Positions 8,206 through 17,416 of a stretch of DNA of 64,000 nucleotides are shown piece after piece. Positions within the stretch are counted from its first letter, which is position 1. Each line of letters opens with the position of its first letter. Both the position numbers and the translations under genes were made by a program. Origin of the DNA: Paenibacillus marchantiophytorum (GTDB lineage: Bacteria > Bacillota > Bacilli > Paenibacillales > NBRC-103111); the NCBI RefSeq assembly GCF_014640555.1, contig NZ_BMHE01000031.1, positions 1 through 64,000 of the forward strand, read 5' to 3'. Below the pieces are notes generated by a model. It did no database searches. It saw nothing but the letters and a program-made list of their open reading frames with translations, and was not told where the DNA came from.

Positions 8206-11200
8206 TTATTCATTCAAGAAATTAGCTTTGACTAGTAAACGTTTCAACATGACGACCGATTGCGCGCGTGTTGCCTTGCTGCCAGATGCTAGTGTGTCTG
8301 TTGTCATTCCATTCATCAACCCTGCTTGAATCGCTGCGGCCATCTCCGATTGAGCCCAGATAATCTGATCAGCATCTTGGAACGATGCCAAGGTTTCATC
8401 CCGCTTAGCGGAGCTTACACGGGTGTCGATTCCCACAAAATTCATGGCACGGACGACCATCGCTGCTTGCTCCTCACGTGTGATTTGTTGATTCGGGCGG
8501 AACGTTCCGTCCTCATAACCGCTAAGAAGACCCGCGCCTGCAGCTGAACCTGCGACATCTGCAAACCAGTCGCTGGCTGCAACATCTTTGAAGCGAGTTT
8601 TCGATGCTTCCACGCTTAACCCCAAGGAGCGAACCAGCAATGCTGCGAATTCCGCGCGTGTGATCGAACGATCCGCTTCGAAACGGCTGTCACTTACCCC
8701 GTCTACGACTAGCTTATTTGCCAATAGCTCAATCTCAGCTTTGGCCCAATGATTCGTTAGATCGCTGAAGCTTTTATGATTTTCCACAATCGTGAATACG
8801 CCATTCTTGTTATGAAGCAGTGTAGCTGTTGTCTTACCATCCTTGGTCACAAATAGCGTAGGCACAAAACGAAGTTGATTCGTTCCAGGAATTACTTGTA
8901 CGCCAGTTGCTTTCTTCGGATCAATCGCCTTATCCAAGAGGATCGTACGAGAAGCATACGTTGCTCCGAGTGTCACAAGAGCCGTTTGTCCTGCTTGATT
9001 AGCCGCTTTCACTTCAAAATGAACAGCAGCGGCAGCCGGCTTGCTTCCTGCAGCGATGATGGCCTTATCTATGGCAGATGCCTCTTGACCATTCAGTTTC
9101 TTAAGTGTAAATCGAATTCGCAGATCATCTATGCTTACACCCAGCTGCTTAGCCAATTCATCAAGCTTCAACGCAGATAAAGGCAGCGCGTAGGAGACAT
9201 TCTCACTTGAGGCAAGCAGCGTTTGACCAGTAAGTTTACTTGCTTCGATCAGACCAGCTGCCTCCAGCTCCAGTGAGTCACCGCTAAACTTCACTTCTAC
9301 CTTAGAGTGGGCACCCAAAGATTGCTTAAGCTCGGGCGCTGTTACTTTACCTTCTTTGGCTTCAATGACTGCTGCGGCTGGAATTGCAGGTATTGTTGGG
9401 CTGCCTCCTGCAACGGAAGAATCCGGGGTTGAGCCACCTTCACCTTCACCATCCTGACCTGTTATTTGGATCGAGATAGGCGCTGTATAGATATCATATT
9501 TATTCCCATCATCCATCGCTGTTGTGTATCTTAACAGAACGTGAGCCGTCCCTGATTTCTTAGCCGTCACTTTAGCTCCGTCCAGAGCAACAAGCTCTTG
9601 ACCGTCCAAAAGTACGAGTTCGGGCATAATGGTCGATTTCGTCCCTTTATAGGACTGAACGACAGCCGCAAGCGTAGCGCTCTCCTCTTTAGCAAGCACA
9701 TACTTCTCTTTCTCAGCTTTGATGGATGCTGCCCAATCGGAAGCATAGTAGGCATAGTCCGTCGTAATCCCGAAAGCTCCCAGCCCCATGTATTGAATAA
9801 AAGCACTCTTATCGTTCAGCGTCCATGGTGAAATGATTAGACCGCGATGCTTGGCAGCCTCCATGAATTTCTGGCCCAAGCCGCTATAGCTCGTGTTAAA
9901 TGAAGCGTTAAGTCCCTGAAGCAGCTTCAATGTTTCCCTAAGCGACTTCGGAACATTCGTCTCATTGGCATATCCGCTAGTCAGCAATCCCAGAGGCATC
10001 TCCGGCATAAGCTGCGCCATACGTTTTAACTGATCTATGCTGAAAGACATCGTGTCCACCAAAGCTTCGCCATCTATATCCTTAAGCAATTTGACATAGG
10101 CATCGACAGCTTGAGGTGTGCCGGTCTTAATTTCAGCCATGACCATAGCCCCCTTCTCCCTGGCAAGTTCGATCTGTTCATCCAGAGTTGGAATCTTCAC
10201 ATCCGGGTATCCAGTAGGATAAGGCTTGTTCGCATTTAATTTCTTTAATTGCTCTAGCGTGTAGTCTTCAACAAATCCAGTTCCATTCGTCGTGCGCTCC
10301 AGTGATCCATCATGGAGAATGACAATGTGCCCATCCTTCGTCAAATACATGTCATTCTCGATAAACTCCGCACCCGCTTCTAAACCCAGCCTATTGCTTT
10401 CAATTGTATTCTCAGGAGAATTCGCCGGCATCCCTCGATGAGCGATGATATATGGCTTGCGAATCAATGTCGTATTCTTGTTGTAAACTTTCAATGCTTC
10501 CCATTGTAAAGCAGGCGAATCTGTCACGATCCCATTCACCCCTGTCGCAATCAATTGATGCATCGCAATCTGTTTCTCGGATCTGCTGGCCGTTTCCTTC
10601 GACCATACCATAATACTTCGCTGCTGCAGATAAGCAACGTTCTCTCGGGTCGATATCGCTTGCGGCAAGATGGCAATTCTCGCTAAGCTGGCCGCTGTTT
10701 TTCTTCGAACATCCAACAGTTTATCGGCCTTCAAGCTGCTGTCGCCGCTGAAATCCAGTATGCCTCGGATGATCGGATATGCGGTTCTCGCTCGTTTGAT
10801 CAACTCTCCGTTGTCTGAAACAATAGCCGCATCTTCCCAACTGTTCGTTTTCAAGTAGTCTACCAATTGATCAATCGTGGATTCGTCCTTTACGTAAAAG
10901 GCAGGGATGATTCGGCTGCCAATTTGGCTAAGAAGCGCATCCAGACTGCTTATTTCGAGCTTTCCTGCAGAGTCTGTTACCTTCAGACCTGGAGCCACAT
11001 GAATAATGAGATTTGAAGGCAGCGCAGGCGCATCCAACTTCGCCAAATCTGCCGCGCTTTGAAGCTCACTTACGACGGATGCGGCCATCGCAATGCGGGT
11101 TTCCGGTTCTGTCACTTCAACGAAGCGACCATTCGGTACAGGAGGAAGTGCCTCTTGCTGCAATGTCACGCGAATGTTATCCACCTTCATTTTGCTGCCA

Positions 11201-13632
11201 TTCGCTTGCAGACCGACCGCTCCAGCCGCATAGGCTGTTGCTTGATCCGTATCCACCATGACGCGATCGTTGATCCATTCCTGAACGCGGTTTCCGTACG
11301 CTTTAACCGTATAATGGTACATTTTGGCCGAATCAATAGCTTCCGTATTAGAACCTCTGTCGATCACGTTCCACCCGTTGGCAGGCGTTCTCTCGGCGAA
11401 TTCGATGCCGCTTGCTGCCGTCGCATCTTTTCTAACCGCCATTTGGTAGTAAGGATAATCGTTGTTTTGAATACGGTACATGATGGAATGCCATCTTGCC
11501 GTATCATTTGCCTGCAAGTGGGTCACATCCGCTTCAATTTTGTAATTGCCAAACTTGCTTAGAAACGAAGGTAGAATGACCCGGGATGGATTATCCGGCG
11601 CAGCGAGTGCATTGATCTCAAAAGCTCCGGATTTCACTACCGCATTGGCAGCTGTCGTTCCCTCTTTCCGCGTCCAGCCGGCAGGAAGGGTACCGTCCGC
11701 CAGATGATCAAAATTCTCCTCGTACAGGACATAGTCGGTATCTGCTGAATTTTTGGCGACAACCAGCATACTGATAGATGCGCTATCCTTGGCTCCTGTC
11801 AACGTATAAACACCTTTCTGCTGCGCCTTGGGTACGTTGTTCTCAATAAGAACTGATGGACTGGCCGATGTCCAAGTCAGCTCATTCCCTTTCACTACAC
11901 CTGTCGTGAGATTATTAAAGTCTGCTTGAAACTGTACAGCACTAAGATCCAATGGAGTTCCAACCGTCGCAAGTACATACCCTTTGTTGTCACCCTTTAA
12001 GGAAACAACCTTGACCCCCGTCAAAGATGGCGTCACTGTGAGTTCCTGCGAAGTCTCAGCATTGCCATATACAGCCTTGATGGTTGCTTTCCCTGGCTTA
12101 AGAGGATAGAGCTGGTTGTTGTTAATTTTGATGACACTTTCATCTGCTGAATACAGCTTCACTCGATCCGCAGGCGGCGTCTCCGTAAGGCCATCCGAAT
12201 AGTAGACACTGCTCGTCACGCTTGTCGCGCCGCTTAACGCTTCCAACGTAGTAGCTGAGGTAATCGTAAGCCGCTCTGCCGTGATCCGGGTAACTTTCAG
12301 ATTATCGAAGGATACCTTGCTTTGATCCCCCTGAAAGCCAACTCTCCCTTTCTCCGGGAGCACCGCAGCTGCGAGATTCTTGTCGCCATACAGCGTGAAG
12401 CTTGTATCGCTTTTGGCTTTAAAATACTGCTTCACATTGTTGTCATAAACCCTTACTTTCATCGTGTAATCCTTATTCACCAGCAGCCCTGCGCCTGTGG
12501 CGCTTATCGGTGTGGGAGAATACCAATTCCCGTCCGAATTGCGATAAGCGGTCTCAATGGTGCCATTCTGCTTAATGGCCATCTGCGGGTATGGCGGCTT
12601 CCCGCTAGCGGGTGCGCGGAACATAATGGATGCCCATCTTCCCGTATTCAAAAAGCTGCTAAACCGCACATCTGCTTCAATCGTATAGTTATCCCATTGA
12701 ACAGGAGCAATGATGCGGCTTTGTTTGGACGTTGCATTCCCATCGAACGTCATACTCCCGTTGCCATACGTATCTTTCACAACGCTAAAAGGCGGGCTTC
12801 CCGCATTCACATCAGATATCCAATTCGGGGGTATCGTCCCTGTGGCATAGCCGTCGAAGTTCTCCTCTAATAGCACCGGATTCATGCTTCCTGAGACTGG
12901 ACTTGTATCCACCAGTTTAAGCGTGCCATAACCGGAGGTATCGTTCCAGAAGGAGGAGGACCCAAAAGCGCTCCAGTAGCTGGATCTTTGCTCTGTTGTT
13001 GCAGCACCATAACGGTCTGTTGCCCCGATCTCCATGCCCAACTGTTTCTGTAGAATTGGATCAAATTTCAGCATTTCCCAAGGTACAGCGATCTCCGTAG
13101 ACCAGCCTGAAGCGGTCTGATTCATCGCTCGCAGTATTTTCTTCTCATCCTTGCCCGCATGATTATTCAGCGCAGCACCGAAATGAAACTCGGGTATGGC
13201 CGTTCCAGGCTGATAAACCAGGCCGATCTGCATATCCTCATTGCTGTATGGAGCTGAGCGGTGCAAACTCGGATCAAGAAAGACGTTGATATTGTCCTGC
13301 TCGAACCAACTGCCCGATTGACCGCTCAACAAGCTGTCATCATCTGCCTTGATACCAATATACAAATACTGATTATCCCAGAGCAGGCCAAATTTCGACG
13401 CCTTAAAAGAACCTTGTCCAACTTTAACATTTAGCGTTTGATTCAGGTTCCACATGGATTCATCTAGTTTGCCGTCGATGATAGGAGCCGTTAACGTTTT
13501 GTTAACCTCCATCGTCTTCCTGCCCGACTCCTCCGCATGAACGCTAGGTACCCAGGCACTTGGCTGGAAAAGCCCGCTGACCAAAGTTGTAATCGTCACA
13601 ATCCCTAAAAGCTTTGTTGACATTTTTTTCAT
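8206..13632 (-). CDS. Giant SLH-anchored glycerophosphodiester phosphodiesterase
   Basis: About 1808 residues, secreted. Signal peptide 1-35 (ending VHAEE); a CBM9-like domain (about 45-235, opening PIIDGKLDESMW); two jelly-roll modules each opening (E)ENFD (about 255-425 and 620-800) with an Ig-like domain between them. Next comes a degenerate GDPD-like barrel half (about 880-1045, ending GVNGIVTDSP). The intact GDPD domain (about 1060-1330) has AHRGMPANSPENT, ENDMYLTKDGHIVILHD and MAEIKTGT. A linker follows, then three SLH repeats (about 1630-1808) for cell-wall attachment. It would hydrolyse glycerophosphodiesters or teichoic-acid-like polymers at the surface, feeding the Ugp-like importer. 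Upstream in-frame starts at 13689 fall inside the leader terminator, so ATG 13632 (AAAAGGA 11 bp upstream) is chosen. Confidence 0.9.
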   Translation of the reverse strand: MKKMSTKLLGIVTITTLVSGLFQPSAWVPSVHAEESGRKTMEVNKTLTAPIIDGKLDESMWNLNQTLNVKVGQGSFKASKFGLLWDNQYLYIGIKADDDSLLSGQSGSWFEQDNINVFLDPSLHRSAPYSNEDMQIGLVYQPGTAIPEFHFGAALNNHAGKDEKKILRAMNQTASGWSTEIAVPWEMLKFDPILQKQLGMEIGATDRYGAATTEQRSSYWSAFGSSSFWNDTSGYGTLKLVDTSPVSGSMNPVLLEENFDGYATGTIPPNWISDVNAGSPPFSVVKDTYGNGSMTFDGNATSKQSRIIAPVQWDNYTIEADVRFSSFLNTGRWASIMFRAPASGKPPYPQMAIKQNGTIETAYRNSDGNWYSPTPISATGAGLLVNKDYTMKVRVYDNNVKQYFKAKSDTSFTLYGDKNLAAAVLPEKGRVGFQGDQSKVSFDNLKVTRITAERLTITSATTLEALSGATSVTSSVYYSDGLTETPPADRVKLYSADESVIKINNNQLYPLKPGKATIKAVYGNAETSQELTVTPSLTGVKVVSLKGDNKGYVLATVGTPLDLSAVQFQADFNNLTTGVVKGNELTWTSASPSVLIENNVPKAQQKGVYTLTGAKDSASISMLVVAKNSADTDYVLYEENFDHLADGTLPAGWTRKEGTTAANAVVKSGAFEINALAAPDNPSRVILPSFLSKFGNYKIEADVTHLQANDTARWHSIMYRIQNNDYPYYQMAVRKDATAASGIEFAERTPANGWNVIDRGSNTEAIDSAKMYHYTVKAYGNRVQEWINDRVMVDTDQATAYAAGAVGLQANGSKMKVDNIRVTLQQEALPPVPNGRFVEVTEPETRIAMAASVVSELQSAADLAKLDAPALPSNLIIHVAPGLKVTDSAGKLEISSLDALLSQIGSRIIPAFYVKDESTIDQLVDYLKTNSWEDAAIVSDNGELIKRARTAYPIIRGILDFSGDSSLKADKLLDVRRKTAASLARIAILPQAISTRENVAYLQQRSIMVWSKETASRSEKQIAMHQLIATGVNGIVTDSPALQWEALKVYNKNTTLIRKPYIIAHRGMPANSPENTIESNRLGLEAGAEFIENDMYLTKDGHIVILHDGSLERTTNGTGFVEDYTLEQLKKLNANKPYPTGYPDVKIPTLDEQIELAREKGAMVMAEIKTGTPQAVDAYVKLLKDIDGEALVDTMSFSIDQLKRMAQLMPEMPLGLLTSGYANETNVPKSLRETLKLLQGLNASFNTSYSGLGQKFMEAAKHRGLIISPWTLNDKSAFIQYMGLGAFGITTDYAYYASDWAASIKAEKEKYVLAKEESATLAAVVQSYKGTKSTIMPELVLLDGQELVALDGAKVTAKKSGTAHVLLRYTTAMDDGNKYDIYTAPISIQITGQDGEGEGGSTPDSSVAGGSPTIPAIPAAAVIEAKEGKVTAPELKQSLGAHSKVEVKFSGDSLELEAAGLIEASKLTGQTLLASSENVSYALPLSALKLDELAKQLGVSIDDLRIRFTLKKLNGQEASAIDKAIIAAGSKPAAAAVHFEVKAANQAGQTALVTLGATYASRTILLDKAIDPKKATGVQVIPGTNQLRFVPTLFVTKDGKTTATLLHNKNGVFTIVENHKSFSDLTNHWAKAEIELLANKLVVDGVSDSRFEADRSITRAEFAALLVRSLGLSVEASKTRFKDVAASDWFADVAGSAAGAGLLSGYEDGTFRPNQQITREEQAAMVVRAMNFVGIDTRVSSAKRDETLASFQDADQIIWAQSEMAAAIQAGLMNGMTTDTLASGSKATRAQSVVMLKRLLVKANFLNE

Positions 13633-13675
13633 GTCGCACATCATCCTTTTCAAAGTTTTGATAGGTGAACAACAC

Positions 13676-13756
13676 AAAAAAACCCTCATTCAACAAAAGG
13701 AAAGCACGCGCTCCCTAAGGGCGCACTTTACTTTAGCCGAATAAAAGGGTTTTCTC
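13676..13756 (-). promoter_or_regulatory. GlpP-type leader hairpin of the glycerophosphodiesterase gene
   Basis: On the minus strand, GGAGAAAACCCTTTTATTC pairs with GAATGAGGGTTTTTTT, enclosing an inner GC-rich hairpin around CCTTAGGG. The run of T places an intrinsic terminator about 45 nt before the preferred start codon. The first 12 nt of the stem and its flank are the same as in the leader at 7370-7480, which supports a common RNA-binding regulator, most simply GlpP. Confidence 0.65.
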
Positions 13757-13861
13757 CTAGACTCATACCCTGAGTATTCATTTGTATCTATTAGTTTCAC
13801 TTTAACAAGGCTTTGTTATCCTTGCATCAACGTTGCATGAATGTATTGTAAATGCAACAAG

Positions 13862-14638
13862 TTAGGTATCTAGTTGAATTCCAAAATGTACGAGCAGCGC
13901 CTCTTTATACGCCTCATCGGTTTGCGGAGTGAAGGTTTGCACCCCTGCGGAAGTGAAAATGCGAAACTCCCGACCTGCAACCGTATTCCGTCCCTCTGAG
14001 GTACGGATCGCCAGCATCGGGTTCTTGGTGAATATGGAGTCGGGGGCTTGCTCGCACCAGAACGAAGCAAAAACAAAATCCTTCGCCAGCTGCGGCTCCT
14101 CTGTGAACGAGTAAATGCGCTGCCAATCTCCCTTCTTCTGCTCGCACAGCACCCAGCCATAAGCAGGATCGCGCTCCATCCGATAGCACTCATCACCTTG
14201 TTGCTGTTCTAATCCTTCAATTAATGCGATTGGCCTGCGGGGAACGATGCCCCCTACGCCAACGTCGCACAAGTATGTCGCCCCTTCGGCTTCGACCTGT
14301 AGAACATGATGACGCCGTTTCGGCGGTGTATTCGACTCGTCGCGCCAAAACCGGGCCACGAAGTCAGTGACCGGGTAGCCAAGCTCCCTAAGCAGCCAAC
14401 CGAATAAGGCATTCAACTCAAAACAATACCCGCCACGTCGGCGTACGACAATCTTTTGATAAACATCTTGCGGGTCCAGTGATAGTGCAATGTGATTGAT
14501 AATGTCCAAATTCTCATAAGGCACCGTGTGCAAATGGCACTCCTGCAGCTCGGCCAACGTCTTGGCGCTGCCATCGAGCGAACCCGTAAAGCCTATTCGC
14601 TCCAGATAGGTCTGAATTTGACTACTTTTGCTATGCAT
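13862..14638 (-). CDS. nat: Arylamine N-acetyltransferase
   Basis: A 258-residue NAT-family enzyme that transfers acetyl from acetyl-CoA to arylamines and arylhydrazines. The Cys-His-Asp triad is visible: Cys in RRGGYCFELN (about 72), His in the RRHHVLQ segment (about 110) and Asp in CDVGVGG (about 125). The N-terminal HTVPYENLD signature is present. Length is normal for bacterial NATs. It has no obvious functional link with its neighbours. The 140 bp between it and ywmB contain no convincing gene. Confidence 0.93.
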   Translation of the reverse strand: MHSKSSQIQTYLERIGFTGSLDGSAKTLAELQECHLHTVPYENLDIINHIALSLDPQDVYQKIVVRRRGGYCFELNALFGWLLRELGYPVTDFVARFWRDESNTPPKRRHHVLQVEAEGATYLCDVGVGGIVPRRPIALIEGLEQQQGDECYRMERDPAYGWVLCEQKKGDWQRIYSFTEEPQLAKDFVFASFWCEQAPDSIFTKNPMLAIRTSEGRNTVAGREFRIFTSAGVQTFTPQTDEAYKEALLVHFGIQLDT

Positions 14639-14777
14639 GCCTAACCACCCGTCCTTCGTAAGTTAAACTGGCTGGAATCTATAGATGATTTCGATAGGCA
14701 TGTTTAATTTCCTGCTGGCTGCCATCTTCAAGAACAATATAACTATTCACAATAGCCGCTGCAAAAGTTGCGCGATA

Positions 14778-15530
14778 CTAGTATTCCATCGTTATGATTG
14801 GAGTGCCTACAGTTAAGCGCCACAAGCCCGATGTTGATTCTTGATGAAGAGCAATTTGCAGATTCACCTTGTTGTTTCCACTTTGAATGGAAGTTTGGAA
14901 CTCCTCCGACGCTAAAGACATGCTCACCGTATTCTGATCCTCATAGCGCTCCACGATATTGCCTTTGAATGCCCGAACCATACGGTTCACCAACTCATCG
15001 GAATCCATGAGTCCAGCCGAATCTTGTTCAACTGCATACCCCTGTACCATGACATTCCACTGGCCTTGGATGCCCAGTTTCTTTAATTGCTCGTCCGCTT
15101 GATCCTGCCACTTGATGAGTTCGGACTGTTCGCTTTGCGGCGAAGCATCTAATCGCAATACGGTATAGCAGCCTGCTTGTCCTGACGGACTTGCGACCGT
15201 TATGGTGGCTTCAGCCCCGGAGACAACCTCCTTGGCAGCGGTATAAATGGGATGGTCGTTCGATTCACCCAATACAGCTGTCTGAGGAAGGCCCAGCTTC
15301 TGAGATAGCTCCTTCCCGACTTCCAGCATCTTCTGGTCTAATCCCCCGCATGCTCCGTAATAGCCTGTATATTTGAAAGTAATTTGATTTTCGCTCGTCA
15401 TATAGGGTCTGACTGTATTCAATAGCTGCAGTGTTTCTTGCTCACCATGCGCATCGGCCTGACGAACCCAGCCAAAGATAAGACCTGCAATGGAAAGGCA
15501 TAGGAATGAAATCAACCATATTTTCTGCAT
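14778..15530 (-). CDS. ywmB: YwmB-family (DUF1779) secreted protein
   Basis: A 250-residue protein with an N-terminal signal or anchor helix (about 1-25) and the YwmB features YTGYYGACGG near residue 60 and a C-terminal VGTPIITMEY. Members have a TBP-like fold and are typically found in spore-forming Bacillales; biochemical function is unknown. Start: an ATG at 15530 lies 9 bp after GAAGAGGTG. A GTG at 15542 overlaps the ribosome site and is rejected. The gene stands alone between nat and the ethanolamine permease, and transcription direction is the same. Confidence 0.85.
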   Translation of the reverse strand: MQKIWLISFLCLSIAGLIFGWVRQADAHGEQETLQLLNTVRPYMTSENQITFKYTGYYGACGGLDQKMLEVGKELSQKLGLPQTAVLGESNDHPIYTAAKEVVSGAEATITVASPSGQAGCYTVLRLDASPQSEQSELIKWQDQADEQLKKLGIQGQWNVMVQGYAVEQDSAGLMDSDELVNRMVRAFKGNIVERYEDQNTVSMSLASEEFQTSIQSGNNKVNLQIALHQESTSGLWRLTVGTPIITMEY

Positions 15531-15595
15531 ATAAAAAGGCACCTCTTCACTAGAATCTTCGACTCTAGTAAAAGGATGCCCAAATCTAGTAAATG

Positions 15596-17134
15596 TTAAA
15601 CAGAGGATTTATGTTCCAACTCTTTTTCCCGGCGTAAAATTTCATCCATCGAAGTATTCAGCGCCGCCTGCGGCCCTGGAAAGTGCTTTTTATAATACGT
15701 AAAATCCATGATAATGAGAAGAATCAACATACCGGCTACGGCATATCCAGCCATTTGATTGGGAGGAATCACCATGACAACACAGATGAAGATGATCCAC
15801 ACCAAGGCTACAACAGAGATGAATGTGCTGTATTTCCCGAGATTCCACGGCCCTAGATGCTTGTCTTGAAACCTGCCTTCTGCCTTGGCCCGCAGCTTGA
15901 GATAAATCGGAATGCCATAAGCCACGTATAAACCGACAACACTAACTGCCGTCAGGAAAGCAATGGTCGTATAAGTCGCATCCGGGTTAACTAGTTTAAT
16001 GATATAGTCGATGAAAGCAAGCAGGAAGGAGAGAATAATCGCCAGCCAAATCGCCTTGGCAGGTGTGCGGTATTTCTTGGAGATTTGCGCCCATTGATGG
16101 CTGAGCGGCATGCCTTTGTCCCGGGAGAAGGCGTACATCATGCGGGAAAAAGAAGTGATGGAAGCCAAGCCGCAGAACCACATCGCCGCTGTGACGAGCC
16201 ATAGAATGACCGAGCCGAATGTCCCGCCGAGCGCTTGGCTGATAACATAGATGAAGGCGTTGCTAGAACTAGCCGCAGCACCGGCATCCTTGATGGACAA
16301 GGTGACAAATGCCAGCATGATGAAGCCAATGACGAACGAGTAGGCAACGGATGTGAAAATACCCCAAGGCGCGCGCACACGCGGGTTAATCGTCTCTTCA
16401 ATGGTATGCGCGGAGGCGTCATATCCCGTAAAGGTCCACTGCGCTTGCAAGAGCCCGATTAGAAAAGCAAACATGTAGGGTTTATCGGAGAATGTTTCGC
16501 CTACTTTGAACAAATAAGCAACAGGATTCAGATTGCCTTTGGTGAAAAAGGCCAATGACAGAACGAGCACTGCCACCACAGCGATGTGGTACCAGGCGGA
16601 GAAGTCATTCAGCCTCGAAACGATCCGAATCCCAATATGATTCAGTATGCCGTGCGTCAGCAGAATGATCGTGAAACAAATCAATACCGTTGTATTGCTG
16701 GAATCATAACCGAACACGCTCGCAATGAGCGGATCGGCGAAGAGAGCTACGGAGTAATCAATACCGGCCACGATGCCGATTTGTCCGATGAGGTTAATCC
16801 ATGCGGTGTACCAGCCCCAGCGTTTGTTTTTGAGGATAGACGCCCAATGGTAGAGCGCGCCTGCTGTCGGAATAGCGGATGCCAGCTCAGCCATGACGGC
16901 TGCAACAAACATGACAAACAGGGCCACGATTGGCCAGCCGAAACCCATCATTCCTGCGCCGCCATAGGTTAATCCGTGTCCATACAGCGATACAGCGCCT
17001 GTCAGAATGGAAATGATCGAGAATGAAATCGCAAAGTTGGAAAATCCCCCCATGCTGCGGAGCAGCTCTTGGGCATAGCCGAACTTGTTTAAATCACTTT
17101 TGTCTTTTTCATGATGATTGGAAGGTGTACTCAT
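15596..17134 (-). CDS. APC-superfamily amino acid/ethanolamine-type permease
   Basis: A 512-residue transporter with about 12 transmembrane helices and charged tails. It has the APC helix-1 glycine motif (SFSIISILTG), the conserved GYDASAHTIEET segment (about 245) found in GABA/choline/polyamine APC carriers, and FSRDKGMP (about 345). Sitting at the 3' end of the ethanolamine operon, it most likely imports ethanolamine or a related amine and replaces the absent eutH; this is inference from context. The ribosome site GAGGAGG precedes the ATG by 7 bp. It is preceded by a 42-residue membrane microprotein. Confidence 0.85.
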   Translation of the reverse strand: MSTPSNHHEKDKSDLNKFGYAQELLRSMGGFSNFAISFSIISILTGAVSLYGHGLTYGGAGMMGFGWPIVALFVMFVAAVMAELASAIPTAGALYHWASILKNKRWGWYTAWINLIGQIGIVAGIDYSVALFADPLIASVFGYDSSNTTVLICFTIILLTHGILNHIGIRIVSRLNDFSAWYHIAVVAVLVLSLAFFTKGNLNPVAYLFKVGETFSDKPYMFAFLIGLLQAQWTFTGYDASAHTIEETINPRVRAPWGIFTSVAYSFVIGFIMLAFVTLSIKDAGAAASSSNAFIYVISQALGGTFGSVILWLVTAAMWFCGLASITSFSRMMYAFSRDKGMPLSHQWAQISKKYRTPAKAIWLAIILSFLLAFIDYIIKLVNPDATYTTIAFLTAVSVVGLYVAYGIPIYLKLRAKAEGRFQDKHLGPWNLGKYSTFISVVALVWIIFICVVMVIPPNQMAGYAVAGMLILLIIMDFTYYKKHFPGPQAALNTSMDEILRREKELEHKSSV

Positions 17135-17185
17135 GTGGGATCCTCCTCATCAGATAACTACGATTCTACAAACAAGGTTCAAGGC

Positions 17186-17314
17186 TTATTTCCCCAGGAA
17201 ACTTTCGTGCTTGCTCTCGTCGAATTCGCGTATGCTTTTATTTGCGATTCGGACAATCCATAGAGCAAACAAACACGTGATCACTACGATGACAATACCA
17301 ATTGTCAGTCCCAT
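17186..17314 (-). CDS. 42-residue single-pass membrane microprotein, transporter-associated
   Basis: Short gene with an ideal ribosome site (AAGGAGG, 9 bp before the ATG at 17314-17312) and stop TAA at 17188-17186. The product has an N-terminal transmembrane helix (MGLTIGIVIVVITCLFALW) and a charged 23-residue cytoplasmic-type tail. It sits between eutC and the permease gene, in the same orientation with small gaps. It may be an accessory subunit of the permease, as known for several transporter families. The function is inferred from position only. Confidence 0.75.
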   Translation of the reverse strand: MGLTIGIVIVVITCLFALWIVRIANKSIREFDESKHESFLGK

Positions 17315-17416
17315 TCCGCCTCCACCTCCTTTTCGGACAATCCTTATAGAAAAGCTTCTGAAAGAAGCGCATTCTCGCTTGGCTGTATCAGCTGGATGTA
17401 TCCACTGAAAGTTCCG

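Noticed and set aside
14639..14777. Short protein-like frame (VNSYIVLEDGSQQEIKHAY) between nat and ywmB
   Set aside because: GTG start without a ribosome site, only about 23 codons and no context; too weak to call.
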